From Paenibacillus sp. P25 (GTDB lineage Bacteria; Bacillota; Bacilli; Paenibacillales; NBRC-103111): a stretch of DNA of 64,000 bases. The stretch is from positions 1,302,001 to 1,366,000 of the forward strand of contig CP085629.1 in assembly GCA_024704175.1 (NCBI GenBank), given 5' to 3'. Both the position numbers and the translations under genes were made by a program. Shown here piece by piece: positions 19,432 to 29,113 of the stretch. The first letter of the stretch is position 1. Each line of letters begins with the position of its first letter. The notes under the pieces were generated by a model. That model made no database searches, was not told where the DNA came from, and saw only the letters and a list, made by a program, of their open reading frames with translations.

Positions 19432-20026
19432 ATGAAAAAAATCAACTTCAAATCCTTCCGTTTGCGAAAGGTGAACCCCGACGAGCTGGACGAACGCTTC
19501 TTACTGGTGAACTTGTATGTAACTCAACTCCTTGTACTCCTTGTCGGCGCGGTCATTCTTTTTTTCGCAAACCGAAGCTGGCGGAGATGTTCTCCTTCGA
19601 GCCTGCCGGTACGATTCTTTTGTGGGGGCTGCGTTTGCCGTGCTCGTTCTGGCGGTCGATTTCGGCATTTCCAGGTGGGTGCCTCCGGAAGTAACGGATG
19701 ACGGCGGGATCAATGAGATGATCTTCGGCCGCCGGCCGCTTTGGCATATCGCACTTTTGTCGCTTATCGTCGCTTTTTGCGAGGAGTCGCTGTTTCGCGG
19801 CGCCATTCAATCCTTTTGGGGGCCGTACTGGACAAGCATTCTGTTCGCGGCGATTCACGTCCGCTACCTGCAGCATTGGCTGATGACCGGGCTTGTCTTC
19901 TGCATCAGCTACGGCCTCGGATGGATTTACCTTCAGACCGGCAGTATCTGGACGCCGATTTTCGCCCATTTTCTGATCGACTTCATCATGGGCTGCATTC
20001 TGCGCTACAGGAGAGAGGAACAATGA
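19432..20026 (+). CDS. CPBP family intramembrane metalloprotease (two apparent frameshifts)
   Basis: CPBP (CAAX protease / bacteriocin-processing) enzymes cleave membrane-embedded substrates. The signature is seen as FCEESLFRGAIQ (EExxxR) and a His in AHFLIDFIMG, with further His in FAAIHVRYLQHW. The N-terminus (MKKINFKSFRLRKVNPDELD) is in one frame. A short middle piece (LAEMFSFEPAGTILLWG) is in a second, and the rest is in a third. Missing single bases at about 19577 (C) and 19626 (G run 6 to 5) account for this. The 3' end overlaps the next gene by four bases (ATGA). Confidence 0.87.
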
Positions 20027-20244
20027 ATGTAAAAAGGGCCCCCCTTACAACAAAAGAAGATCAGCATGAGCCGGGAAGGGCGGCAAGCGCCGAGCACGAT
20101 GAGCATTATCTTCCGCCGCGCAAAACGGTGCATCCGACCGAGAAGGAAAAATGGCTTCGTTTCTTTTATCGGTCGCTGCTCTGGATTTTTATACTCCTCG
20201 TGGCAGGTCTGCTCGCCTGGGGCTGGAAGCTGGTTAAAGCGTAG
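20023..20244 (+). CDS. Small single-span membrane protein
   Basis: A 73-residue product with a charged, His-rich N-terminus (DEHYLPPRKTVHPTEKEK) and one C-terminal transmembrane helix (SLLWIFILLVAGLLAWGWKLV). The start overlaps the CPBP stop as ATGA, indicating coupled translation and a possible functional link to the protease. Its last 11 bases overlap the restored 3' end of the convergent deacetylase gene. The family is not recognised. Confidence 0.7.
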   Translation: MNVKRAPLTTKEDQHEPGRAASAEHDEHYLPPRKTVHPTEKEKWLRFFYRSLLWIFILLVAGLLAWGWKLVKA

Positions 20245-21108
20245 TGTCGATCGTTTCCGGATCTACGAAGCCGTAGCCCTGCTCTTCCAGCTTTGTCAGC
20301 GCTCGTCAAGCGCTTTAACGGTCCACGGCGGCTCGTGCATCAGGATATTGCTGCCCGAACGAAGCTGCTCCAGCACATTCGAGATGACCTGCTCGGGATG
20401 GTTGTTCTTATTAGTCATTTCCCAGTCCTTGGAGCCGTTGGACCACGTCATATAAAGCATGCCTTCCTCCTTGACTTTGGCGCGTACATCCTGATTCCCC
20501 GATCCGTACGGCGGGCGGAAGAATACGGGAGCCTTTCCCGTCAACTCCTTAACGAGTGACGACACATCCCCGATCTGATGATCCAGCTTATCCTTGCTCT
20601 GCTTGCTCAAATCGTCATGATCCCAGGCGTGGTTACCCACAGCCATGCCCCGGGAAGAGACGAGCTTCACCAGTTCAGGCTTCTGCTTGATGCGGTAGCC
20701 GTTCATGAAGAAAATCGCCTTCGCCTTATGTTTATCAAGAATGTCCAGAAGAGCCTGATTCATTTCGAGCTCCTTCGGCCCGTCGTCGAAAGTGAGGAGC
20801 ACCACCTTTTTATTCGTGGCGGATGGATCGATCGGGATGATATCGTAGCTTTTCGGATTCATCTTGTACAGTTTCTTCACTTCCGGCGGCTTGACCGGTT
20901 CCGCCGGTTTGGCGGGTGCGGTTTCCGCTGCAGCAGACGGCGTGGCTCCGCCGGATGTAGAGGGCTGTTCCTTCCGTTCCTGCTGAGCCGGAGCGGACGC
21001 TGCAGGCTGGCCAGTCGTACCGGAAACGGTTGGTGCCGGTTTGGCGGAGCAGGTCGCCAGCAGGACTGCGGCCATAGCGAATACATAGAGGTGCTTGGAT
21101 GTAATCAT
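20234..21108 (-). CDS. Polysaccharide deacetylase family lipoprotein-like protein (apparent 3' frameshift)
   Basis: NodB-domain enzymes remove N-acetyl groups from peptidoglycan or other glycans. An N-terminal signal (YVFAMAAVLLATCSAK, compatible with a lipobox ending in Cys) precedes a Pro/Ala-rich linker. The catalytic domain has LTFDDGPKE (motif 1, two Asp), GNHAWDHDDLS (motif 2, metal His), FFRPPYGSGN (motif 3) and LMHEPPWTVKALDE (motif 5). As sequenced it stops at 20296. Restoring one T at 20299-20302 (GAGCGCTG to GAGCTGCTG) extends it to GYGFVDPETIDTTL, ending at 20234. Confidence 0.9.
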
Positions 21109-21232
21109 GTTGATTTAACTCCTGTTCGGTATAATGTGATAAGCTGGGCTGTCGTTTCCTTATTTTATCATGCATCGCCCTGCCCGAGATAGCGAAAAAT
21201 ACGCATGAATACCAATTACGGAGGGACTTTCA

Positions 21233-21582
21233 ATGAGAATAGGCACTTTTCTGCTTGGCGGACTGGTCGGCGCTTGCGCCGCCGTATATTTGTCCAATCG
21301 GGCGAAACCGATGCTTTGGTCGGCTATCGCAAACAGCACAGGTCTAGGCAATGTCATGAATCAGGCCCGAAGCAAAATGGGACAAGCCGCCTCCGGATTT
21401 ACCGGGTCCCAGGCCGCTTCCCCGCAAGCGGTTCGAAGCCGGCGCCCGGTTCGGAGCAGCAGCAGGCCGGAGGTTTGGACAAGGTTCAATCGATGGTGAA
21501 CCAGGATCCGCAGGTGAAGGCTCAGGTCAACGAGATTTTAAACGCCGGCGGCGCGGATACGGAAGGCGGCCGCCTGCAGTAA
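21233..21582 (+). CDS. Small YtxH-like membrane-associated protein (apparent frameshift)
   Basis: The product starts MRIGTFLLGGLVGACAAVYLSN, a glycine-rich single membrane helix like YtxH-type stress proteins. A Ser/Ala/Gln-rich hydrophilic tail follows. The last part (GLDKVQSMVNQDPQVKAQVNEIL) is in a different frame from the first. One missing C in the CCCC run near 21419-21423 would join them as SPASGSKPAPGSEQQQ. ACGGAGGGAC precedes the ATG. A terminator follows. The family assignment is by resemblance only. Confidence 0.7.
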
Positions 21583-21593
21583 CGGCTTAAGCG

Positions 21594-21636
21594 AAAGACA
21601 CAGATACCCGGGGAATGGGGCGGCTGTGTCTTTTTT
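21594..21636 (+). terminator. Rho-independent terminator
   Basis: AAAGACACAG pairs with CTGTGTCTTT across a 20-base loop, followed by further T residues. It ends the YtxH-like gene. Confidence 0.8.
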
Positions 21637-21821
21637 CTATATTCGGGGGAAAATTAGGGTTATAACCGTTCTTTTCTTTTACGTTTGTGATATAATAGTC
21701 GTATAATTGAATACAAGCCTTGAATTATCCTCCCTCTTGGGATGGGTATCCGTTTAATGGCTCACCTTTGATTACCCTACTTCATAAGCTGTTATTACAG
21801 TCGGCAAGGGAGGAATCCAGT

Positions 21822-22421
21822 ATGAAAATGGAGCGTTTAAGTCAAGACAAGATACGGATTTTCCTCACATTCGATGACTTAACGGAGCGCGGCATCCATA
21901 AGGATGACATGTGGAGAGAGATCCCCAAGGTGCATGAGCTGTTCAGCGAGATGATGGACCAAGCCTACATGGAACTTGGCTTTGACGCTACAGGCCCGCT
22001 GGCTGTCGAGGTACTGGCCATGCCTGCGCAAGGAATGGTTGTAATTGTCACCCGGGGCAAGATGAATCTCGGACACAGCGAAGATGCCTTGGAAGAAGAA
22101 ATGGAAGAAGTTTACGAGCTCGAAGTGACGATGGACGAAACCGACCAGATCACTTATGCTTTCCATGACTTCGAAGATCTGCTGCGCATGGCGAAGGTTA
22201 TTAATCCCATGCTGATTGAAGGCGGAACCCTTTATTCCTACAAAGGAAAATGGATTCTGCTGCTCGATGCGGTGGAAATGGAAGAAAATCGATTGCAAGC
22301 CGTGGTTGCCGTGCTTTCCGAGTTCGGTGAAGCCACTTCGGTGACGCAGGCGGTTTTGGAGGAATACGGGAAGACCGTTATCGAGTCTGACGCGGTGAAA
22401 GTGCTCTGCTCTAAATTTTAG
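21822..22421 (+). CDS. mecB: MecA-family adaptor protein (YpbH/MecB)
   Basis: MecA/YpbH adaptors bring substrates to the ClpC unfoldase and in B. subtilis affect competence and sporulation. The N-terminal substrate-binding region (MKMERLSQDKIRIFLTFDDL ERGIHKDDMW) and the C-terminal ClpC-binding region (FHDFEDLLRMAKVI) are recognisable, joined by an acidic linker. The ATG at 21822 is preceded by GGGAGGAA. It stands immediately before gudB, as ypbH does in B. subtilis, which favours the MecB/YpbH paralogue over MecA. Confidence 0.88.
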   Translation: MKMERLSQDKIRIFLTFDDLTERGIHKDDMWREIPKVHELFSEMMDQAYMELGFDATGPLAVEVLAMPAQGMVVIVTRGKMNLGHSEDALEEEMEEVYELEVTMDETDQITYAFHDFEDLLRMAKVINPMLIEGGTLYSYKGKWILLLDAVEMEENRLQAVVAVLSEFGEATSVTQAVLEEYGKTVIESDAVKVLCSKF

Positions 22422-22454
22422 AACAGTCGCATAAATTGAACCAAAATAATGAAG

Positions 22455-22495
22455 GCATTCACAAAAACGACACGTTTTTGAGGAATGCTTTTTTT
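22455..22495 (+). terminator. Rho-independent terminator after mecB
   Basis: GCATTC plus CAAAAACG pair with CGTTTTTG plus GAATGC around a short loop, followed by seven T residues. Confidence 0.85.
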
Positions 22496-22692
22496 GCGGG
22501 TGAAGCGGCGAATTACGGATGGAATCTGTAATATGCATCAGGCCGAAGGGAAAGTGCAAGAATACAGATGATACCGTCTTATCCGGGGAAAGGATATCTC
22601 AAGGCCCGGCCGCCGGATTTCTGTGCTTGCCATGTAACGATCGGTTTCCCGGACGGGAGCATTCAAGCAGATCAGATAAAGGGTGGGTTACT

Positions 22693-23937
22693 ATGAGCGA
22701 AAATTTGAACGTCCTCTTATCCACGCAATACATTATCGAACAGGCGCTGACGAAACTCGGTTATTCGCAGGCGATGGTCGAGTCGCTGAAGGAGCCGATG
22801 CGCGTTCTTACCGTTCGCATTCCGATCCGCATGGATGACGACACGGTCAAGGTATTCACCGGTTACCGGGCGCAGCATAACGATGCGGTGGGTCCGACGA
22901 AGGGCGGCGTTCGCTTTCACCCGGACGTTAACGAGGATGAAGTGAAGGCTCTATCGATCTGGATGAGCTTGAAATGCGGAATCGTCGATCTTCCTTACGG
23001 CGGGGGCAAGGGAGGCGTCATTTGCGATCCGAGGCAGATGTCCTTCCGGGAGCTGGAGCGGCTCAGCCGCGGGTATGTCCGCGCCATCAGTCAGCTCGTC
23101 GGTCCTGCGAAGGATATTCCTGCGCCGGATGTTATGACCAATTCGCAAATCATGGCTTGGATGATGGACGAATACAGCCGCATCCGCGAGTTCGATTCTC
23201 CCGGTTTCATTACGGGGAAGCCGCTGGTTCTTGGAGGCTCGCACGGCCGGGAGACGGCAACCGCCAAAGGGGTTACGATCATGATCGACCAGGCGCTGAA
23301 GAAGCGGGGGATTCCGCTGAAGGACGCCCGTGTCGTCATTCAAGGTTTCGGGAACGCCGGAAGCTATTTGGCCAAGTTCATGCATGAAGCCGGCGCCCGG
23401 GTTGTCGGCATTTCCGACGTATACGGAGGATTGTACAGTCCGGAAGGCCTCGACATCGAATATTTGCTGGACCGCCGGGATTCCTTCGGTACGGTCACCA
23501 AGCTGTTCAAGAATACGCTCACCAATAAAGAGTTGCTGGAGCAGGAATGCGATATTCTGGTTCCGGCTGCGATCGAGAATCAGATTACGGAGGAGAACGC
23601 CGCCCGGATCAAGGCATCGATTGTCGTAGAGGCCGCGAATGGACCGACAACGCTCGAGGCCACCCGCATCCTCACCGAACGGGGCGTTCTGCTGGTGCCG
23701 GACGTACTCGCAAGCGCCGGAGGCGTGGTTGTTTCCTACTTTGAATGGGTTCAGAACAATCAGGGGTATTACTGGACGGAAGAGGAAGTGCATTCACGCC
23801 TTCAAGAAATGTTGGAAAAAGGGTTCGAGAATGTCTATAATATGCATATGACGAGAAATGTCGATATGCGTCTCGCCGCTTATATGGTTGGTGTTCGCAA
23901 GATGGCCGAAGCCGCGCGATTCCGCGGCTGGGTTTAA
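22693..23937 (+). CDS. gudB: NAD-specific glutamate dehydrogenase
   Basis: It interconverts glutamate and 2-oxoglutarate plus ammonia, in Bacillus mainly in the catabolic direction. The 414-residue protein has the substrate-binding GYRAQHNDAVGPTKGGVRFH, the catalytic Lys in LPYGGGKGG, and the nucleotide-binding VVIQGFGNAGSYLAKF. It is intact, with no tandem duplication of the kind that silences gudB in some B. subtilis strains. The ATG at 22693 is chosen because MSENLNVLLSTQYIIEQAL is the normal family start; upstream in-frame sequence lacks a ribosome site. Confidence 0.96.
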   Translation: MSENLNVLLSTQYIIEQALTKLGYSQAMVESLKEPMRVLTVRIPIRMDDDTVKVFTGYRAQHNDAVGPTKGGVRFHPDVNEDEVKALSIWMSLKCGIVDLPYGGGKGGVICDPRQMSFRELERLSRGYVRAISQLVGPAKDIPAPDVMTNSQIMAWMMDEYSRIREFDSPGFITGKPLVLGGSHGRETATAKGVTIMIDQALKKRGIPLKDARVVIQGFGNAGSYLAKFMHEAGARVVGISDVYGGLYSPEGLDIEYLLDRRDSFGTVTKLFKNTLTNKELLEQECDILVPAAIENQITEENAARIKASIVVEAANGPTTLEATRILTERGVLLVPDVLASAGGVVVSYFEWVQNNQGYYWTEEEVHSRLQEMLEKGFENVYNMHMTRNVDMRLAAYMVGVRKMAEAARFRGWV

Positions 23938-23988
23938 TGATATTCAATGACGGTTTCCTCTTAAGGAAGCCGGAGGGAGGGGGACACT

Positions 23989-24681
23989 ATGAGCGTGTTG
24001 CCTGTGCTTATGGTCGCGGTAGCGCCTGGTGTCGCTCTGCTGTCCTATTTTTATTTGAAGGACCGGTATGACCCTGAGCCGATCTCTCTTGTACTAAAGC
24101 TGTTTCTGTTCGGGGTGCTGATCGTTTTTCCGGTCATGATCCTGCAAAGAGCACTGGTTCAGGGCCTGGGGGAGAATCCGTTTATTTACACCTTTGTGAT
24201 TTCATCCGGGGTGGAGGAATTCTTCAAATGGTTTCTGGTTTACTTCCTGATCTTCAAACACACTTCGTTCGACGAGCCCTATGACGGGATTGTTTATGCC
24301 GTGGCGGGAGCTCTCGGTTTCGCCACGCTCGAGAATGTATTTTACGCCTTTCTTAACGGTTCGACCTTCTCCGAGCTTATGATCCGGGCGCTCCTTCCGG
24401 TATCGGGTCATGCGATGTTCGGTGTCATGATGGGCTACCATCTGGGAAGAGCCAAGTTTACGCCGGAGAAGGCCCGCAAACATTTGACGCTGTCTCTGCT
24501 GCTTCCTATCTTCTGGCATGGCGTCTTCGATTATACTTTGCTCGTCACGAAAGCCTACTGGATCTGGTTCATGGTGCCGCTTATGTCCTTCCTGTGGCTG
24601 CGCAGCCTGTGGAAGGTGCAGAGAGCCAATGCCAAATCGCCGCTTAGGGTCGCTCATCAAGAGGAACGGGTTAAAATCTGA
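23989..24681 (+). CDS. prsW: PrsW glutamic-type intramembrane protease
   Basis: PrsW performs site-1 cleavage of anti-sigma factors such as RsiW in B. subtilis, releasing sigma W. The 230-residue protein has about seven hydrophobic segments and the family residues SSGVEEFFKWFLVYF (paired Glu), FATLENVFYAF, SGHAMFGVMMGYHLG and FWHGVFDYTLL. The GGAGGGAGGGGG upstream is a strong ribosome site. It sits between gudB and ypeB, matching ypdC in B. subtilis. The substrate in this organism is unknown. Confidence 0.93.
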   Translation: MSVLPVLMVAVAPGVALLSYFYLKDRYDPEPISLVLKLFLFGVLIVFPVMILQRALVQGLGENPFIYTFVISSGVEEFFKWFLVYFLIFKHTSFDEPYDGIVYAVAGALGFATLENVFYAFLNGSTFSELMIRALLPVSGHAMFGVMMGYHLGRAKFTPEKARKHLTLSLLLPIFWHGVFDYTLLVTKAYWIWFMVPLMSFLWLRSLWKVQRANAKSPLRVAHQEERVKI

Positions 24682-24736
24682 CCGTTTTGTCCATAATGGG
24701 GATATCCGCCCAGTTGGGCCAAATCGGAGGGAAATC

Positions 24737-24901
24737 ATGACACTCGCATCCCCGCGCGTCAAAGTGACGATCCGCTGCAGAGCCTGCGGCGAGAAATTCG
24801 TTCTTAAAGGACGGAGAGACAAAGGCAGGATCGATACCGGCTTTAAGCAGTGCATTTGCAATAATGAATCGGAGTTCGATATCGAAACGCAAGATATGTA
24901 G
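24737..24901 (+). CDS. Small zinc-ribbon-like protein
   Basis: A 54-residue product with CRACGEKF and KQCIC, four cysteines suited to bind one zinc ion. The preceding GGAGGGAAATC and following terminator support expression. It is conserved in neighbourhood style but I do not recognise a function; nucleic-acid or protein binding is possible. Confidence 0.65.
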   Translation: MTLASPRVKVTIRCRACGEKFVLKGRRDKGRIDTGFKQCICNNESEFDIETQDM

Positions 24902-24904
24902 GAA

Positions 24905-24932
24905 AAAGTCAGCCGTGAGGCTGGCTTTTTTA
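24905..24932 (+). terminator. Rho-independent terminator
   Basis: AAGTCAGCC pairs with GGCTGGCTT around GTGA, followed by TTTT. It ends the zinc-ribbon gene. Confidence 0.85.
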
Positions 24933-25005
24933 TTTCTGTATAATCCTCCCCCTCTCCGGCGAAAACTAAGCCCAAGTTTGGCGGATGAAGGGAGATTTAA
25001 CGAAC

Positions 25006-26385
25006 ATGTACAAAAGATTGAGCATGATCATGTTTCCGATCCTTCTGCTGGCGCTGATGGGCACCGGGGTGTGGGGGTATTTGGAGCATCAGGAGAAAAA
25101 TTCGGTGTTGATCAAAGCGGAGAACCAATATCAGCGCGCGTTCCATGATCTGTCCTATCACATGGAGAAGCTGCATTCGGAGCTCGGCAATACGCTTGCT
25201 GTCAACTCGACCTCGCAGGATGTATATAAGAAAGGGCTCGTCAATGTTTGGCGGATTACGAGTCAAGCGCAGAATGAAATCAGCCAGTTGCCGCTGACGC
25301 TGCTGCCTTTTAACAAAACGGATGAATTCTTAGCCAACATTTCCAATTTTTCTTATCGAGCGGCGGTCAGGGATTTAAGTAAGCGACCGCTGGACGAGAA
25401 TGAGCTGAAGACGCTCAGTACGCTGTACGATCGCTCTGCGGAAATATCGAAGGAGCTCCGCAGCATGCAGTCCAAGGTCATTCAAAACAATCTTCGCTGG
25501 ATGGATGTGGAGCTGGCCCTTGCCACCCAGAAGGAAAATCACGATAATCTGATTATCGACGGATTTACGAAGATGGACAAGAAGGTCGGGGAATATCCGG
25601 AGATCAATTGGAGCCCGACCGTTATGAACGTGAGCCAGACGCGGAATGTGCAAATGCTCAGCGGTTCGGAGGTTACGCCGGAGAATGTCAAAGCGAAAGC
25701 CGCTGAGTTTCTGGGAACACCGGATACGTCCGCCTTCAAAGTGGTGGAGAACGGTGCGGGAACGGAATACCATTCGTACAGCGTGTCCGCACCTAAAGCG
25801 GGGTCGCATGACGGCATTCATATGGATTATTCCAAGAAAGGCGGGCATCTGCTCTGGTACTCCGCATCGCGGGACGTGAAGCAGAAGACGCTTGACGTTC
25901 GCGGAGCCCGGGATGCGGCGACTCAGTTTCTGGATGAACACAACTACAAGAACATGACCGCCGTCAGTTATGATGAGTTCAACAATATTGCCAACCTGAC
26001 GTTCGCCGCCCGCAATAAAGACGTTACCAATTATTTGGAAAAGGTGAACGTTAAGGTCGCTATGGATAACGGAGAGGTCACCGGTCTCGACGCATCCGAT
26101 TATGAGTTCGATAAGAAGGACCGGCAATTCAAGGAGCCGCGGCTTAGTGTCGATGAGGCGAAGAAGACGCTGAGTCCCAAATTCCAGGTCGACAGTGTGA
26201 GTAAAGCGCTGATCCGCAACGATATCAACGAAGAGGTGCTTTGTTACCAGTTCGTCGGCCGCGTCAACGGCGGCAATTACCGGATATTCGTAAACGCCGA
26301 AAGCGGAGCGGAGGAAAAGACCGAGCATCTCGGCCCGGAGCAAACGCAGACCCAGGCCCAAGCGCCGGTGCCTAATCAAACTTAA
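25006..26385 (+). CDS. ypeB: Germination protein YpeB
   Basis: YpeB anchors and stabilises the cortex-lytic enzyme SleB in the spore. A membrane anchor (LSMIMFPILLLALMGTGVWGYL) is followed by a helical N-domain and repeated PepSY-type C-terminal domains (EVTPENVKAKAAEFLG, RLSVDEAKKTLSPKFQ). The ATG at 25006 follows GAAGGGAG. The 459-residue length is normal. sleB, which normally precedes ypeB in Bacillus, is not found upstream here; a zinc-ribbon gene and a terminator occupy that place, so ypeB appears to be transcribed alone. Confidence 0.94.
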   Translation: MYKRLSMIMFPILLLALMGTGVWGYLEHQEKNSVLIKAENQYQRAFHDLSYHMEKLHSELGNTLAVNSTSQDVYKKGLVNVWRITSQAQNEISQLPLTLLPFNKTDEFLANISNFSYRAAVRDLSKRPLDENELKTLSTLYDRSAEISKELRSMQSKVIQNNLRWMDVELALATQKENHDNLIIDGFTKMDKKVGEYPEINWSPTVMNVSQTRNVQMLSGSEVTPENVKAKAAEFLGTPDTSAFKVVENGAGTEYHSYSVSAPKAGSHDGIHMDYSKKGGHLLWYSASRDVKQKTLDVRGARDAATQFLDEHNYKNMTAVSYDEFNNIANLTFAARNKDVTNYLEKVNVKVAMDNGEVTGLDASDYEFDKKDRQFKEPRLSVDEAKKTLSPKFQVDSVSKALIRNDINEEVLCYQFVGRVNGGNYRIFVNAESGAEEKTEHLGPEQTQTQAQAPVPNQT

Positions 26386-26407
26386 TAACGCCTTACAGAA
26401 ATAGCTA

Positions 26408-26442
26408 GAGTCCTTTTCCGTCATGGAGAAGGGCTCTTTTTT
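26408..26442 (+). terminator. Rho-independent terminator after ypeB
   Basis: GAGTCCTTTTCC pairs with GGAGAAGGGCTC (two G-T pairs) around GTCAT, then six T residues. Confidence 0.85.
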
Positions 26443-26562
26443 GCCGGAAAAGCCATTTCCTTGGATAAGTTGGATAAGCTCTTCAATAAGTTCTCCACTG
26501 CTTCAACCCTAGTCGATTGCTTTAATTAGTTACTAAAACCTTCGGATCGGAGCGGATACGGG

Positions 26563-28052
26563 ATGAGAATCCACTCACGGGATTTAGTCGCTGCAGAGAC
26601 CGCTGTTCATAGAAAGCGCCGTCTAAGGGGGAGGGGAAGGCGCTTTGGACAGGGCTGATCTTTTCACTCGCCGTCATTTATGCGGCTGTAGTGCTGTTTA
26701 ATTTAATTAAGCCGCTTCCGGCGGGAATCTCTTATGAGGGTCCGGTCCACCGGGTGAATCGAGTAGGATTTCTCTATGACCTCACCTATAAGCAAGGGGG
26801 GCGGACCGTTCACGAGCAGCATATTTTTGACCGGATTTTTCAGGCCGTTGACGAGGCGGAGCGGTTCATCGTGATCGATATGTTCCTCTTTAACAGCTTC
26901 ACGAATGCCGATCAGGATTACCCCAAGCTGAGCGAGACCCTGACGGCCAAGCTGATTGAGCGCAAGAAAATGTACCCCGGACTGCAGATCGTATTCATCA
27001 CCGACGAAGTCAATACGACCTACGGTTCCCATACCACGCCGGAATTCGAAAGGCTGAAAGCGGCAGGCATCCCCGTCATCCTGACCGATCTGGATGCCCT
27101 ACGCGATTCGACGCCGCTGTATTCGGCCGGATGGCGCATGTTTTTCCGCTGGTTCGGACAGTCCGGCGGCGGCTGGATACCCAACCCTATGGCAGGAGCC
27201 GCACCAAAAGCTACCTTGCGTTCCTACCTCAAGCTTCTCAACGTAAAGGCGAATCACAGGAAGGTGATCGCGACGGAGAAGACGGTCATTATTCCTTCGG
27301 CCAACGCGCACGATGCCAGCGGGTTCCATTCGAATACAGCCTTGGAGGTTAGCGGAAATGTGATCTCGGATGTGCTGGAGAGCGAGCAGGCGGCCGTACG
27401 GCTCAGCGGACAGCTGAAGCTCCCTTCTTATCCGGCTGGTCTGGGAGGGGAAACCGGTCCGCTGTCCGTCCGGTCGCTAACAGAAGGCAAAATTTACGCT
27501 TATGTCCTGCGGACGATTTCGGAAGCGAAGCCGGGGGATACGATCTGGCTCGGCATGTTTTATTTGGGCGATGGACGGGTGATCCGGGAGCTGATTGAAG
27601 CGGCTTCCCGAGGCGTGAAGGTCCGGCTGATCCTGGATCCCAACGAGAATGCGTTCGGCAGGGATAAGATCGGGATTCCGAACCGTCCCGCGGCGGAGGA
27701 GCTCACCCAGAAGTCGGGCGGGCGAATCGGGATCCGCTGGTACAATACCGGGAAGGAGCAATTTCATACCAAGATGATGCTGGTATCGGGACGGGAGCAT
27801 TCCACGCTGATCAGCGGCTCCGCCAATTTTACACCGAGAAATCTGGATGACTTTAATTTGGAGACGGACCTGGCGGTTGAGGGACCGGCCGGCGCCGAGG
27901 TCTTTCAAGAGGCAACGGGCTATTTCGACCGGCTCTGGAATAACCGGGATGCGGAATATACATTGGATTACCCCGCCTACAAAGACCAAACCGTACTGAT
28001 CAAAGAATGGCTCTATCATATCCAGAAATTTTTGGGTTTTACGACATTTTGA
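26563..28052 (+). CDS. Phospholipase D-like / cardiolipin synthase-like protein (apparent frameshift)
   Basis: The protein has two PLD phosphatidyl-transfer half-sites: NHRKVIATEK in the first half and QFHTKMMLVSG in the second, with GSANFTPRNL just after. This suggests phosphodiester transfer on phospholipids or nucleic acid. A hydrophobic N-terminal helix (LWTGLIFSLAVIYAAVVLF) precedes the open part. That helix has no start codon in its own frame. An ATG at 26563 opens the adjacent frame and joins it if one G is restored at 26633-26636. In the Bacillus order this locus lies directly between ypeB and ypfA, so it is an addition to that backbone. Confidence 0.85.
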
Positions 28053-28153
28053 GCAAAGGTCCTTCCCATCTGTTTCCCACGTGTTATAATATAGGGTAGC
28101 CTTTGACGAGTATAAAAGGACTGCGAGGACACGACCCGGGGGGTGCACTTTTT

Positions 28154-28806
28154 TTGCTGCCATCGATAAACCAAGTGCTGCATATACAAGTCAATTCGAT
28201 CGACGAAGAAGAAGCGAAACAAGAGTACAAGTCCCGGATTTCGGAAATAACGGGCAGCGCCATCAGCATGGAGGTGCCGATCAACGAGAAGACGGGACGA
28301 CTCAAACGGCTGTATCCCGGGGACGAGCTTTCCGTTTATTTCATTTCGGAAGGCGGCGTGAAGAATTATTTTAACTCTTCGGTGCTTGGTTTTACCAATG
28401 ACACGATACGCCTTGTATTGATCAAAAAGCCGGATCCCGAGGCCATCACCAAAGTGCAGCGCAGGAACTTCCTGCGGGTCCCGGCCGAGCTGGAAATCGC
28501 AGCCAAATTCTCCGACCAGCTGCAGTTCGTATCGATAACGGATGATGTAAGCGGGGAGGCATCTCCTTTGTTTGCGACGGATACATACCTGTTTCTTCAG
28601 GCAGCACCCTGAGCCGCTGGTCGCTTGTCCCCTTTAAGAACGGGCAGATTGAGCATGTGCCTTTCCATGGCGAAATTGTCCGCGTCAATCCGTCGCCGAA
28701 CGGGAAGCAGCAGGTGATGCTGCGGTTCTCCGAAATCACCGACCGCGACCGGCAAAAGATTATCCGGTTTTGCTTCGAGCGGCAGCTCGAATTGCGCAAA
28801 AATTAA
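28154..28806 (+). CDS. ypfA: PilZ-domain c-di-GMP receptor YpfA/MotI (apparent frameshift)
   Basis: YpfA (MotI, DgrA) binds cyclic di-GMP and restrains flagellar motility in B. subtilis. The N-terminal YcgR-like domain reads INQVLHIQVNSIDEEEAKQE. The PilZ signature is QRRNFLRVP. The frame breaks at 28552-28555, where a G run is one short; restored, it reads DDVSGGGISFVCDGYIP and continues to the true end LELRKN. The start is a TTG at 28154 after a G-rich Shine-Dalgarno-like stretch. It is followed by ypfB and cmk, as in B. subtilis. Confidence 0.9.
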
Positions 28807-28878
28807 GATTACCGCAAGAATAAAATCATCATGACCCGGGCAGACTACTTTCCAAATTGTGGATAAGGGGTCGCCGGA

Positions 28879-29113
28879 ATGAATCAAAATAATCGAGATG
28901 AAGCGGCGGATAGGTACGAGGACTTATTTTTGCTGTTTTCCTACCGCATCGAGAAAATCATAGCCATTGTTCTGCTCATTCTGCTTGTGCTTGCTGGTCC
29001 TCTCCCAACTGCTTCTGCAACATCCTTCGGTACGATATTTGCTCGTCAAGGTGGAGCAGCTGGAAGGAAATCCATACACGACCGCAACTTCCGACCTATC
29101 GCACGGGGGTTGA
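28879..29113 (+). CDS. ypfB: Small membrane protein YpfB/DUF5359-like (apparent frameshift)
   Basis: The restored product is about 77 residues: NRDEAADRYEDLFLLFSYRIEK, a transmembrane helix (IIAIVLLILLVLLVLSQLLL), then a short tail ending TSDLSHGG. One extra T around 28989-28994 (GCTTGC in place of GCTGC) breaks the helix-coding part. Its place between ypfA and cmk is diagnostic. The function is unknown. Confidence 0.75.

Noticed and set aside
21660..21715. Sigma A promoter with two TATAAT boxes before mecB
   Set aside because: The -10 boxes at 21691 and 21702 are good, but no acceptable -35 lies 16-18 bases upstream of either, so I did not list it as a feature.
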